Origin: Streptomyces sp. AJS327
Lineage (GTDB): Bacteria; Actinomycetota; Actinomycetes; Streptomycetales; Streptomycetaceae
Assembly (NCBI RefSeq): GCF_013450295.1
Contig: NZ_SKBR01000002.1
Coordinates: forward strand, 1-64,000
Direction of reading: 5' to 3'
DNA: 64,000 nt
Every line of letters begins with the position of its first letter. Positions within the stretch are counted from its first letter, which is position 1. The position numbers and the translations under genes are program-made. Below are positions 1 through 11,500 of this stretch, in pieces. The notes beneath the pieces are model-generated. The model was not told where the DNA came from. It was given only the letters and a program-made list of their open reading frames with translations, and searched no databases.

Positions 1-2590
1 CTGGATGTGGCGGAGGTGGAGGGTCTGCTGCCGGAGGGGGTCTCGGTGGCGGCGATCAACGCTCCGGGGCAGGTGGTCGTCAGCGGCCCGCCGTCGCAGG
101 TGGCGCAGGTGTGTGCCCGGGCGGAGGAGACGGGCGTACGCGCTCGGTTGATCGAGGTGGACTATGCCTCGCATCACGCGCAGGTGGAGGCCATCGAGGA
201 AGAGTTGCGGCGCGAGTTGGCGCCGGTCGTCGACCAGGGCCAGGGTTCGGGTTCGGACACCGGTCCGGTGTTGGTCTCCACCGTGACCGGACAACCGGTT
301 CTCGACGGGGAGTTGGACGGCGACTACTGGTACCGGAACCTGCGGGAGCCGGTGTTGTTCGCGGACGCGGTGCGCACCGCACACGCCCTGGGCCACCGCG
401 CGTTCGTGGAGGTGAGCCCGCATCCGGTGCTGAACCTCGCCCTGGCCGGGGTACTCGCGGAGTCGGACCCCGAGGCCGAGGCCCGGGTGCTGCACACCCT
501 CCGCCGCGACCAGCCCGAACCCGAACAGCTCGTCCGGAGCGTGGGCGCCGCCTGGGCCGCCGGACTCCCCGTCCAGTGGCGGCGGATGCTGCCGGGGAAG
601 GCCGAACCGGTGGAGCTACCCACCTACGCCTTCCAGCGCCAGCGCCACTGGCTTGACACCCGGCCGGAGAAGCCCGCCACCCCCGTCGGGGACAGCTGGC
701 AACAGCGGTTCTGGCACGCCGTACACCACGGCGACGCCGCCGAGTTGAGCCGGATGACCGGCGGCGACGAGCAGAGCGTCACCGACGCCCTGCCCATGCT
801 GGAGTCCTGGCGCCAACACGGCGAGGAGCGGTCGGTGGCGGCCGGATGGCGCTACCGCGTCGGCTGGCAGCCACTGGCCGCCCGCTCCGCGAACGGCACC
901 GCCGGAGCCACCACCGTTGGCGAGTGGATGCTGCTCTGCGCCGAGGAGGACGCCAACTCCTCCCACGTGACCGGCGTTCGGGACGTCCTGACCCGCGACG
1001 GCGCCCGCGCCCGGACGGTGACCGTGCCACGGGGCGTGCCGGAGCGCGAGACGCTCACCGAGCTGCTGACGCGGGACGGCGTTCCGGGGACCGAGACACC
1101 GGCCGGGATCCTGTCGCTGGTGTCGGGACGGGTGGAGCCGACCGGTACGGCGTCCGAACTGGCCGCCACACAACTGGCGTTGACACAGGCCGTCGCGGAC
1201 CTGCCGCAACCGGTGCGGCTGTGGACCGTGACCTCCGGCGCGGTCGGGATCGGTGGCGACGACGCCGCGCCGGACCCGGCCCGCGCCGCCGTGTGGGGAC
1301 TGGGCCGGGTGTTCGGCCTGGAGCACGCCGACCGCTACGGAGGATTGCTGGACCTGCCCGCCGAGTGGGACGAGCGGATCGGCGACCAGCTGGCCGTCGC
1401 GCTGAACGACGGCACGGAGGACCAGTTCGCCGTCCGCCAACACGGCCTGTTCGTCCGGCGGTTGTACCGGGCGCCAGAACCGGACGGCCCCGGCTGGCGG
1501 CCCACCGGCACGGTGCTCGTCACCGGCGGCACCGGCGTGGTGGGCAGGCAACTCGCCCGCTGGCTGGCGGCCAGCGGGGCTGACCGACTGGTCCTCGTCA
1601 GCCGGTCCGGCCCGGACGCCGCCGGAGCCGACGACCTGGCGGCCGAACTCACCGCCGCCGGCACCCCCACGACGAACGTCGCCTGCGACGTGGCGGAACG
1701 GTCCGCGCTCGCCGCCGTCCTGGACTCCGTACCGCCCGAACACCCGCTCACCGCGGTCGTGCACGCCGCCGCCGCCCCCGGCAGCGACGCGCTGGAGACC
1801 CTGACACCGCGGCAGCTCGGCCGGGTACTGCGAGTCAGGGCCGAGGCCGCCCAACACCTGCACGAACTGACCCGCCAACTGCCCCTCGACGCCTTCGTGT
1901 TGTTCTCCTCCGTCTCGGGCACCCTGGGCGGCTCCCGGCAGGGCGGCTACGCCCCCGCCAACGCCTACCTCGACGCGCTCGCCGAGAACCGCCGGGCGGA
2001 GGGGCTTCCGGCCACCTCCCTGGCCTGGGGCCCCTGGTCGGGCGGCGGCCTGACGGAACACCGCGCGGTGGAGACGCTGCTCAACCGCAGTGGCCTGCTC
2101 CCGATGCGACCCGAACAGGCCGTCGAGGCACTCCGCGTGGCCGTCGCCGAGGACGCCGCCTGCCTCACCGTCGCGAACGTGGACTGGGACCGGCTGTTCC
2201 TGGCGTTCACCGCGTCCCGTGCGCGGCCCCTGCTGGAGGGCGTCCCCGAGGCGCGGCGGCTGGCCGGGACGCGACGCCAGCAGGCCGCCGAACAGGAGTC
2301 GTCAGGCACCGAGTTGGCCCGCCGACTGGCCCCGCTGGACCGCGCGGCCCGCGGTCGGGCCCTGCTGGACCTGGTACGCCAGGAGACCGCCGCCGTCCTC
2401 GGACACCCGTCCCCCGAAACCGTGGACACCCGGCGCAACTTCCGGGAACTCGGCCTGGACTCCCTGACCGGCGTGGAGGTCCGCACCCGGCTCAACGGAC
2501 TCACCGGCCTGCGCCTCCCGCCCGCGGTGGTGTTCGACCAGCCGACCCCCCGCGCGCTCGCCGGGCACATCGCCACCGAACTGTTCGGGG
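1..2590 (+). other. Module 1 (partial): AT(methylmalonyl)-KR-ACP
   Basis: The AT fragment has YASH at 163-174 and ends near 660. The KR nucleotide-binding motif TGGTGVVG is at 1522-1545. Catalytic Ser and Tyr (1948-1950) and the following Asn are present. The Lys position is Arg (AGG 1837-1839), the LDD position reads PGS, the A-type Trp position is Leu, and Pro follows Tyr by two residues. KR activity and stereochemistry are therefore uncertain. The ACP phosphopantetheine Ser is at 2461 (LGLDSL). The KS lies upstream of the window. Confidence 0.9.
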
Positions 2591-5500
2591 CCGAGGAGCA
2601 CGGCACCGACGTCGACGACGGTGCCCCGGCCGTGGCCACGGACGCCCTGGCCCAGGAGCCGATCGCCATCGTCGGCATCGGCTGCCGCTACCCCGGCGGC
2701 GTCGCGTCCGCCCAGGGACTGTGGGACCTGGTCACCGACGGCGGCGACGCGATCGGGGAGTTCCCCGCCGACCGTGGCTGGGACACCGCCGGACTGTACG
2801 ACCCGGACCCGGAGCGGAACGGCACCTCGTACACCCGGCACGGCGGCTTCCTCTACGACGCGGCCTGGTTCGACGCCGGCTTCTTCGGCATCTCACCGCG
2901 CGAGGCGCTGTCGATGGACCCGCAACAGCGCCTGTTGCTGGAGGTCGCCTGGGAGGCGCTGGAGGACGCCGGAGCCGACCCGGAGGCGCTGCGCGGCAGC
3001 CAGACCGGCACCTACATCGGGCTGACCTACCAGGACTACGCCCTCCAAGTACAGGAGATCTCCCAGGAGTTGGAGGGATACCTGATAACCGGCGGCAACG
3101 CCAGCGTCGCGTCGGGCCGCATCTCCTACGAGTTCGGGTTCGTGGGCCCCGCGGTGACCGTCGACACCGCCTGCTCCTCGTCACTGGTGGCCCTGCACCT
3201 GGCCGTCCAGGCCCTGCGCTCCGGCGAGTGCTCCCTCGCGGTGGCGGGCGGTGCCACGGTCATGTCCAGCCCCACCACCTTCCTGGACTTCTGCCGTCAG
3301 CGGGGGCTGTCGGCGGACGGCCGGTGCAAGGCGTTCGGAGCGGACGCGGACGGCTTCGGTCCCGGCGAGGGCGTGGGCCTGCTGGTGCTGGAGCGGTTGT
3401 CGGACGCGGTGGCGAACGGGCACAACGTACTGGCGGTGGTGCGTGGTTCGGCGGTCAACCAGGACGGTGCGTCGAACGGTCTGACGGCGCCGAACGGCCC
3501 GTCCCAACAGCGCGTGATCCGGCAGGCGTTGGCGAACGCCGGAGTCGGTGCCGCCGAGGTCGACGCCGTCGAGGCCCACGGCACCGGCACTTCGCTGGGC
3601 GACCCCATCGAGGCGGACGCCCTGCTGGCCACCTACGGAAAGGACCGCCCCGAGGACCGCCCGCTCTGGCTCGGCTCGGTGAAATCCAACATCGGTCACA
3701 CGCAGGCCGCCGCCGGTGTGGCGGGCGTCATCAAGATGGTGATGGCGCTGCGGCACGGTCTGCTGCCCCGCACCCTGCACGTCGACGAGCCGACCCCCCG
3801 CGTCGACTGGTCGAGCGGGACCGTGCGGCTCCTCACCGAGGCCCAGCCGTGGACCGCCGACGGCGGCACGCGCCGAGCCGGTGTGTCGTCCTTCGGGGTC
3901 AGCGGCACGAACGCCCACGTCGTCGTCGAAGCCGCACCGACCACCCCAACAACCCCCGCACCGCAGCCAGTTCAGCACGGACAGCCCGAGTGCGCCGTCG
4001 CCCGGGAAGCCTCCGACGAGGGCGCGCTCCCCTCGGAGAGCCGCCCGCCGGTCACGCCCTTCGCCCCACCCGGACCCGGCAGCCCGCTGCCGTGGATCGT
4101 GTCCGGCCGTGGGAACGCGGGCCTGCGCGCCCAGGCCGCGCGGCTCGCGGTCTTCGTCCGCGCGGAGCGGGGCGGCACCGACGCCGAGGCGCTCCCCCAC
4201 CAGGTGGGCGCCGCGCTGACCCGTAGCCGTGTCCCGCTGGAGGACCGGGCGATGGTGGTCGGCGCGGACGTCGAGACGCTGCTCGCGGGCCTGGACGCCG
4301 TCGCCGAAGGACGGCCCTCCGAGAACGTGGTGACGGGTGAGGCCCTTCCAGACCCCGGCGTGGCGCTGGTCTTCCCCGGCCAGGGTGGTCAGTGGTTGGG
4401 GATGGGTCGTGGGTTGTTGGAGGCGGCGGGTTCTGGGTCGGGTGCGGGTGCGGGTTCTGTTCTTGGCTCGGTGTTTGTGGGGCGGTTGGTGGAGTGTGAG
4501 CGGGCGTTGGAGCCGTTTGTGGGGTGGTCGTTGCGTGAGGTGTTGTTGGGGGTTGATGAGGGGTGGTTGGGGCGGGTGGATGTGGTGCAGCCGGTGTTGT
4601 GGGCGGTGATGGTGTCGTTGGCTGAGGTGTGGCGGGGTGTGGGTGTGGTGGGGGATGTGGTGGTGGGGCATTCGCAGGGGGAGATCGCGGCGGCGGTGGT
4701 GGCGGGTCGGTTGAGTGTGGAGGATGGGGCGCGGGTGGTGGCGTTGCGGTCGCGTGCGTTGCGGGGGTTGGCGGGTGGGGGTGCGATGGCCTCGATCGGT
4801 TTGGATGTGGCGGAGGTGGAGGGTCTGCTGCCGGAGGGGGTGTCGGTGGCGGCGATCAACGCTCCGGGGCAGGTGGTCGTCAGCGGCCCGCCGTCGCAGG
4901 TGGCGCAGGTGTGTGCCCGGGCGGAGGAGTTGGGGGTGCGGGCGCGGTTGATCGAGGTGGACTACGCCTCGCATCACGCGCAGGTCGAGGCGGTGGAGGA
5001 GCGGCTGCGGAGCGAACTGGCCGGGGTCGTCGACCGGGGCTCCGGTTCGGGAGCGGTACTGGTCTCCACCGTGACCGGACAACCGGTTCCCGAGGGGGAG
5101 TTGGATGGCGACTACTGGTACCGGAACCTGCGGGAGCCGGTGTTGTTCGCGGACGCGGTGCGTACCGCACACGCCCAGGGACACGAGGTGTTCCTGGAGG
5201 TCGGCCCGCATCCGGTGCTGGGGCTGGCCCTGTCGGGAGTGCTGGCGGACTCGGACGCGCGGGTGCTGCACACCCTCCGCCGCGACCAGCCCGAACCCGA
5301 ACAGCTCGTCCGGAGCGCGGGCGCCGCCTGGGCCGCCGGACTCCCCGTCCAGTGGAGGCACTTCTTCCCCACCGGCACGCCACGCCTGCCGCTGCCCCCG
5401 TACGCCTTCCAGCAGCAGCGCTACTGGCCCGACGCGCCGCCCCGCACCAGCGCCCGGCCGTCCGACGGGCCCGGCCATCCGCTGCTGACCGGCGCGGTCG

Positions 5501-8500
5501 AACTCGCCGACGGGCAGGGCGCCGTGTTCACCGGTGAGCTGTCGACGCGGATCCACCCCTGGCTCACCGAACACCAGGTGAACGGCCGGACGATACTGCC
5601 CGGCACGGCCGTGCTCGACCTCGCCCTGTGGGCCGCTGCCCGGATCGGCAGCCCCCGCGTCAGCGAACTCGTCCTCAGCGCCCCGGTGTTCGTCCCATCC
5701 GACGAGGAGATCCAGCTCCAGCTGACCGTCGGTGCGGCGGACGACAACGCCAACCGCCCCGTGTCGTTGCACTCCCGCCCGGACACGGACCCGACGGCGG
5801 AGTGGACCCTGCACGCCAGCGGCAGCCTCGCGCCCGACACCGACCCCGTCGACGAGGACGCCGCCGCGCCGTGGCCACCGCCCGCCGCCGACGAGGTGGA
5901 ACTGGCCGGCGCGTACCAGCGGCTCGCCGCGAACGGATACCACCACGGCCCCCGGTTCCGCGCGCTGCGACGGATGTGGCGGGCCGGGGACGCTCTCCTC
6001 GCTGAGGTGGGATCGCCGGAAGGGCTGACCGCCGGACCCCCCGGAACGGCCGCCGACCCCGTCCTGCTCGACGCGGCCTTGCAGCCGGTCGCACTCGACC
6101 TGGTCAACGCCGCCGACGCCGCCTCCGGTCAGTCCGGGGACAGCCTGCGGCTGCCCTTCGTCTGGACGGACGTACGGCTCCACCGGCCTGTCGAGGGCCC
6201 CTTGCGGACCCGGCTGACGCCTGCCGAGAGCGGCGCGGTCACCCTCGCCGTCACCGACGACGCCGGGCGCCCAGTGCTCTCCGCCCGGTCGATCGTGCTC
6301 CGTCCCCTCCAGCCGAACGAGGCCGGACTGACCTCCAGCGTCCCGCCACACAGCATGTTCCGCGTCGTGTGGCAGGCGCTCACCGGCCAGCCGACGGCCG
6401 CCCGGGACGTGCCGGTCGCCGTCGTCGGGCCCGACGCCGACCAACGACGGGCGGTGGCCCGAGGGTTGGGCATCGGCAGCAGCCAGCACACCGACCTCGA
6501 CGCCCTCGCCCGCGCCATCGACGAAGACACCGCCCGCCCCGAACTCGTCGTCGTCCCACTGCCCATGACGGCCGCGACTCCCGGTGACCCGACCGCCGAA
6601 GCCGTCCACCGGACCACCGCCCACGTGCTCGACCTGCTCCGGCGCTGGCTGGACGAGGATCGATTCGCCCGCGCCCGACTGGTGTTGCTCACCCGGAACG
6701 CCGTGGCCGTACGGTCCGGTGAGCCCGCCGCCGACCTCGCAGCGGCCGCCGCCTGGGGACTGGTCCGGTCCGCGCAGACCGAGAACCCCGGCCGACTCCT
6801 ACTGGCCGACGTGGACGACCCCGCCGCCCTGGGCCGGGCACTTCCCGCCCTGCTCCACGCCGACGAGCCCCAATACGCCCTCCGCGCCGGTCAGTTGCAC
6901 ACGCCCCGCCTAGCGCCCGCCGAACCACGCACCACCCAGGACAGCGACACGGAGCACCACGCACCGCCCGGCACCACGCTGATCACCGGCGCCACCGGCG
7001 TGCTCGGTGCCGCCGTCGCACGCCACCTGGTGGCCGAACAGAACGCCCGCCACCTCCTGTTGGTCAGCCGACGCGGCCCGGACGCCCCCGGCGCCGAACA
7101 ACTCAACGCCGAACTGACCGGCCAGGGCGCCACCGTCACCCTCGCGGCCTGCGACATCACCGACCGGACGGCCCTCGCCGCGCTCCTGGACACCATCCCC
7201 GACGACCAGCCCCTCACGTCCGTCATCCACACCGCCGGAGTGCTGGACGACGGCATCATCTCCGCCCTCACCCCGGAACGTCTCGCCCACGTCCTCCGCC
7301 CCAAGGTGGACGGCGCGCTCGCGCTCCACGAACTCACCCGCGAGCGGGACCTCGTGGAGTTCGTCCTCTTCTCGTCCGTCGCCGGAATCCTGGGCACCGC
7401 CGGGCAGGGCAACTACGCCGCGGCCAACGCCTTCCTGGACGCCCTCGCCCAGCACCGCGCCGCCACCGGACTCCCCGGCACCTCCCTCGCCTGGGGTCTC
7501 TGGGCCGACCGCAGCGAACTCACCGCCGACATGGGCGACATCGAACTACAACGCCTGGCCGGATACGGCGTGGAGACGATCAGCACCGACGAGGGACTGG
7601 CGCTGCTCGACGCGGCCCGCACCCATCCAGAAGCCGCCGTGGTCACCGCGCGGATCAACACCCCGTCGCTCATAGCCCGAGCCGAGCGCGCCGAGCCGTT
7701 GCCCGCCATCGTCCGCGGCCTCGCTCGGGTCACCGCCCAGCGGAACACCCCGGCCACCACCGGCCGTTCGGGCCTCCCCACCGACGAACTGGCCCAACTC
7801 CCCGCGCACGAACGGGAACGCGCCCTCGTCGACCTCGTCCGGGAACAGGTCGGTGAGGTGCTGCGCCTGCCCTCGCTGGACGAGGCCGACCCGGGCCGGG
7901 CCTTCCGCGAGATCGGGTTCGACTCCCTCACCTCCCTCGAACTGCGCAACCGGATCAGCGCGCGGACCGGACTCGCGCTGCCCGCCACCCTCGTCTTCGA
8001 CGAACCCACCCCGCAGGCGGTGGCGCGGTACCTCGCCACCCGGATCGTCGGCGAGCCCGAGACGCGGGAGGAGGGCCCCTCCACGCCGTCCACCACGACA
8101 GCCACCCCGGACGACGATCCGATCGCCATCGTCGGCATCGGCTGCCGCTTTCCCGGCGGCGTCACCTCCGCCCAGGGGTTGTGGGATCTGGTGGCCAACG
8201 GCGGTGAAGCGATCGGGGAGTTCCCCGCCGACCGAGGCTGGAACACCGCCGGACTGTACGACCCGGACCCGGACCAGCCCGGCACCACGTACGTCAACCG
8301 GGGCGCTTTCCTCTACGACGCGGGCCTCTTCGACGCCGGATTCTTCGGGATCTCGCCGCGTGAGGCGCTGGCGATGGACCCCCAACACCGGCTGCTGCTG
8401 GAGGTGGCGTGGGAGGCGCTGGAGAACGCCGGTGTGGACGCGGGGATGTTGCGGGGCAGCAGGACCGGCGTGTTCGCGGGCCTGATGTACCACGAGTACG

Positions 8501-11500
8501 GCTGGCGTGTGGGCGTGGCACCGGGAGAGGTGGAGGGGTATCTGGCCAACGGCAGCGCGGGGAGCGTGGCTTCGGGCCGGGTGGCCTACACGTTCGGCTT
8601 CGAGGGCCCCGCGGTGACGGTGGACACGGCATGCTCCTCGTCCTTGGTGGCCCTCCACATGGCCGCCCAGGCCCTGCGCTCCGGCGAGTGCTCCATGGCG
8701 CTCGCGGGCGGCAGCACCGTCATGACCAGCCCTATGCTGTTCACCGAACTGAGCCGTCAGCGGGGGCTGTCGGCGGACGGCCGGTGCAAGGCGTTCGGAG
8801 CGGACGCGGACGGCTTCGGTCCCGGCGAGGGCGTGGGCCTGCTGGTGCTGGAGCGGTTGTCGGACGCGGTGGCGAACGACCATGAGGTGTTGGCGGTGGT
8901 GCGTGGTTCGGCGGTCAACCAGGACGGTGCGTCGAACGGTCTGACAGCGCCGAACGGCCCGTCCCAACAGCGCGTCATCCGGCAGGCGTTGGCGAACGCT
9001 GGGCTGGGCGTGGGCGAGGTCGACGTGGTGGAGGCGCACGGTACGGGCACCTCGCTGGGCGACCCGATCGAGGCCCAGGCCCTGCTGGCGACCTACGGGC
9101 AGGATCGCGCGGGGGGTCGTCCGTTGTGGCTGGGTTCGGTGAAGTCGAATATCGGTCATACGCAGGCGGCTGCTGGTGTGGCGGGTGTCATCAAGATGGT
9201 GATGGCCATGCGGCACGGGAGCCTTCCCGCGACGTTGCATGTGGATGAGCCGTCGCCGCATGTGGATTGGTCGTCGGGTGAGGTGCGTTTGTTGACGGAG
9301 TCGGTGCCGTGGGAGGTGTCGGACTCGCGGGTGCGTCGTGCGGGGGTGTCGTCGTTTGGTGTGAGTGGGACGAACGCGCATGTGATTTTGGAGGAGCCGC
9401 CGGAGTCGGTGAGGCCCGCCGGGGTGGGGTCGGCTTCTGTGGTGGGGGAGTTGGGGTTGGTGTCGTGGGTGGTGTCGGGTCGTGGGGGTGTGGGGTTGCG
9501 GGGTCAGGCTGCGCGGTTGGCGGGGTTTGTGCGGGAGCGTGTGGCGGCGGGTGTGGGTGTGGATATCGCTGGTGTGGCTGCGGGGTTGGTGGGGCGTGCG
9601 GGGTTGGAGAATCGTGCTGTGGTGGTGGGTTCGGGTGTGGAGGAGTTGTTGGCGGGGTTGGATGGGGTGGCGGGTGAGGAGCGGTCGGTGTCGGTTGCTG
9701 GGCTGTCGGGGGCGGTGTTGGTGTTTCCGGGGCAGGGTGGTCAGTGGTTGGGGATGGGTCGTGGGTTGTTGGAGGCGGCGGGTTCTGGGTCGGGTGCGGG
9801 TGCGGGTTCTGTTCTTGGCTCGGTGTTTGTGGGGCGGTTGGTGGAGTGTGAGCGGGCGTTGGAGCCGTTTGTGGGGTGGTCGTTGCGTGAGGTGTTGTTG
9901 GGGGTTGATGAGGGGTGGTTGGGGCGGGTGGATGTGGTGCAGCCGGTGTTGTGGGCGGTGATGGTGTCGTTGGCTGAGGTGTGGCGGGGTGTGGGTGTGG
10001 TGGGGGATGTGGTGGTGGGGCATTCGCAGGGGGAGATCGCGGCGGCGGTGGTGGCGGGTCGGTTGAGTGTGGAGGATGGGGCGCGGGTGGTGGCGTTGCG
10101 GTCGCGTGCGTTGCGGGGGTTGGCGGGTGGGGGTGCGATGGCCTCGATCGGTTTGGATGTGGCGGAGGTGGAGGGTCTGCTGCCGGAGGGGGTGTCGGTG
10201 GCGGCGATCAATGCTCCGGGGCAGGTGGTGGTGAGTGGTCCGCCGTCGGGGGTGGCGCAGGTGTGTGCCCGGGCGGAGGGGTTGGGGGTGCGGGCGCGGT
10301 TGATCGAGGTGGACTATGCCTCGCACCACGCGCAGGTGGAGGTGGTGGAGGAACGGCTGCGGAGCGAACTGGCCGGGGTCGTTGACCGGGGCTCCGGTTC
10401 GGGAGCGGTACTGGTCTCCACGGTGACCGGACAACCGGTTCCCGACGGGGAGTTGGACGGCGACTACTGGTACCGGAACCTGCGGGAGCCGGTGTTGTTC
10501 GCGGACGCGGTGCGCACCGCGCACGCCCTGGGCCACCGCGCGTTCGTGGAGGTGGGTCCGCATCCGGTGTTGGGGCTGGCCTTGTCGGGGGTGTTGGCGG
10601 AGTCGGACGCGCGGGTGCTGCACACCCTGCGCCGTGACCAGCCCGAACCGGAACAGTTGCTGAGGAGTCTGGGTGCGGCGTGGACGGTGGGGTTGCCGGT
10701 GGAGTGGTCGCGGGTGCTGCCGGGGAAGGCCGAGCCGGTGGAGTTGCCCACGTACGCGTTCCAGCGCCAGCGCTACTGGCTCGACGCCACCGCTGCGGTG
10801 GCCAGGGACGTCCCCTTCGCCGGGCTGAGCCCGACGGGACACCCGTTGCTGGACGCCGTCACCGAACTGCCCGGCGCCGACGCACGGTTGTTCCTCACCC
10901 GGCTCTCCCTGGAAACCCACGGGTGGCTGCGGGAGCACACGAGGGACGGAACCGTGGTCGTACCGTCCTCCGCCGTGCTGGAGATGGCCCTGTACGCCGG
11001 TCAGTTGGCGCAATGCACCGCGCTGGCGGACCTCGCGTTCTCCGAACCGCTGACCTTCCCGGTGGATGAGGCGGTCCAGGTCCAACTCGTCGTCGGCGGA
11101 AGGGACGACGCGGGACACCGACGGGTGGACGTCCACTCCCGGCCAGCCGACGAGAGCGAGGCCGAGTGGCGCGGCCACGCCACCGGACTGCTGACAGACC
11201 GGGTCGACGGCAACCCGCCTGCCGTAGCGGAGACGTGGCCCCCGGTCGACGCGGAGCCGATGCCCGACGACACCGTCCGGAAGGCACTCATCGAGTGCGG
11301 AGCCGCAGGTGAGAACGTCCACGACTGGCTCGGCCAGTTCTGGAGGCACGGCGACGACGTGCTCGTGGAAGCCCGGACGCCCGAGGGCGCGGAGACCGCC
11401 ACCGGCCGGTTCATCCTGCCCCCGGACCTGATGCACGCGCTGTTGCGCGTGGCCGCCGCGGTGACGATGGACGCCACCCCCGAACCGCGGATGGCCACCC

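Noticed and set aside
4629..5537. Glycine/valine/tryptophan-rich plus-strand frames overlapping the ATs (e.g. 4629-5537, 41543-42190, 63282-63635)
   Set aside because: Out-of-frame reads of the GT-rich repeats with no recognisable domain, lying inside verified PKS domains.
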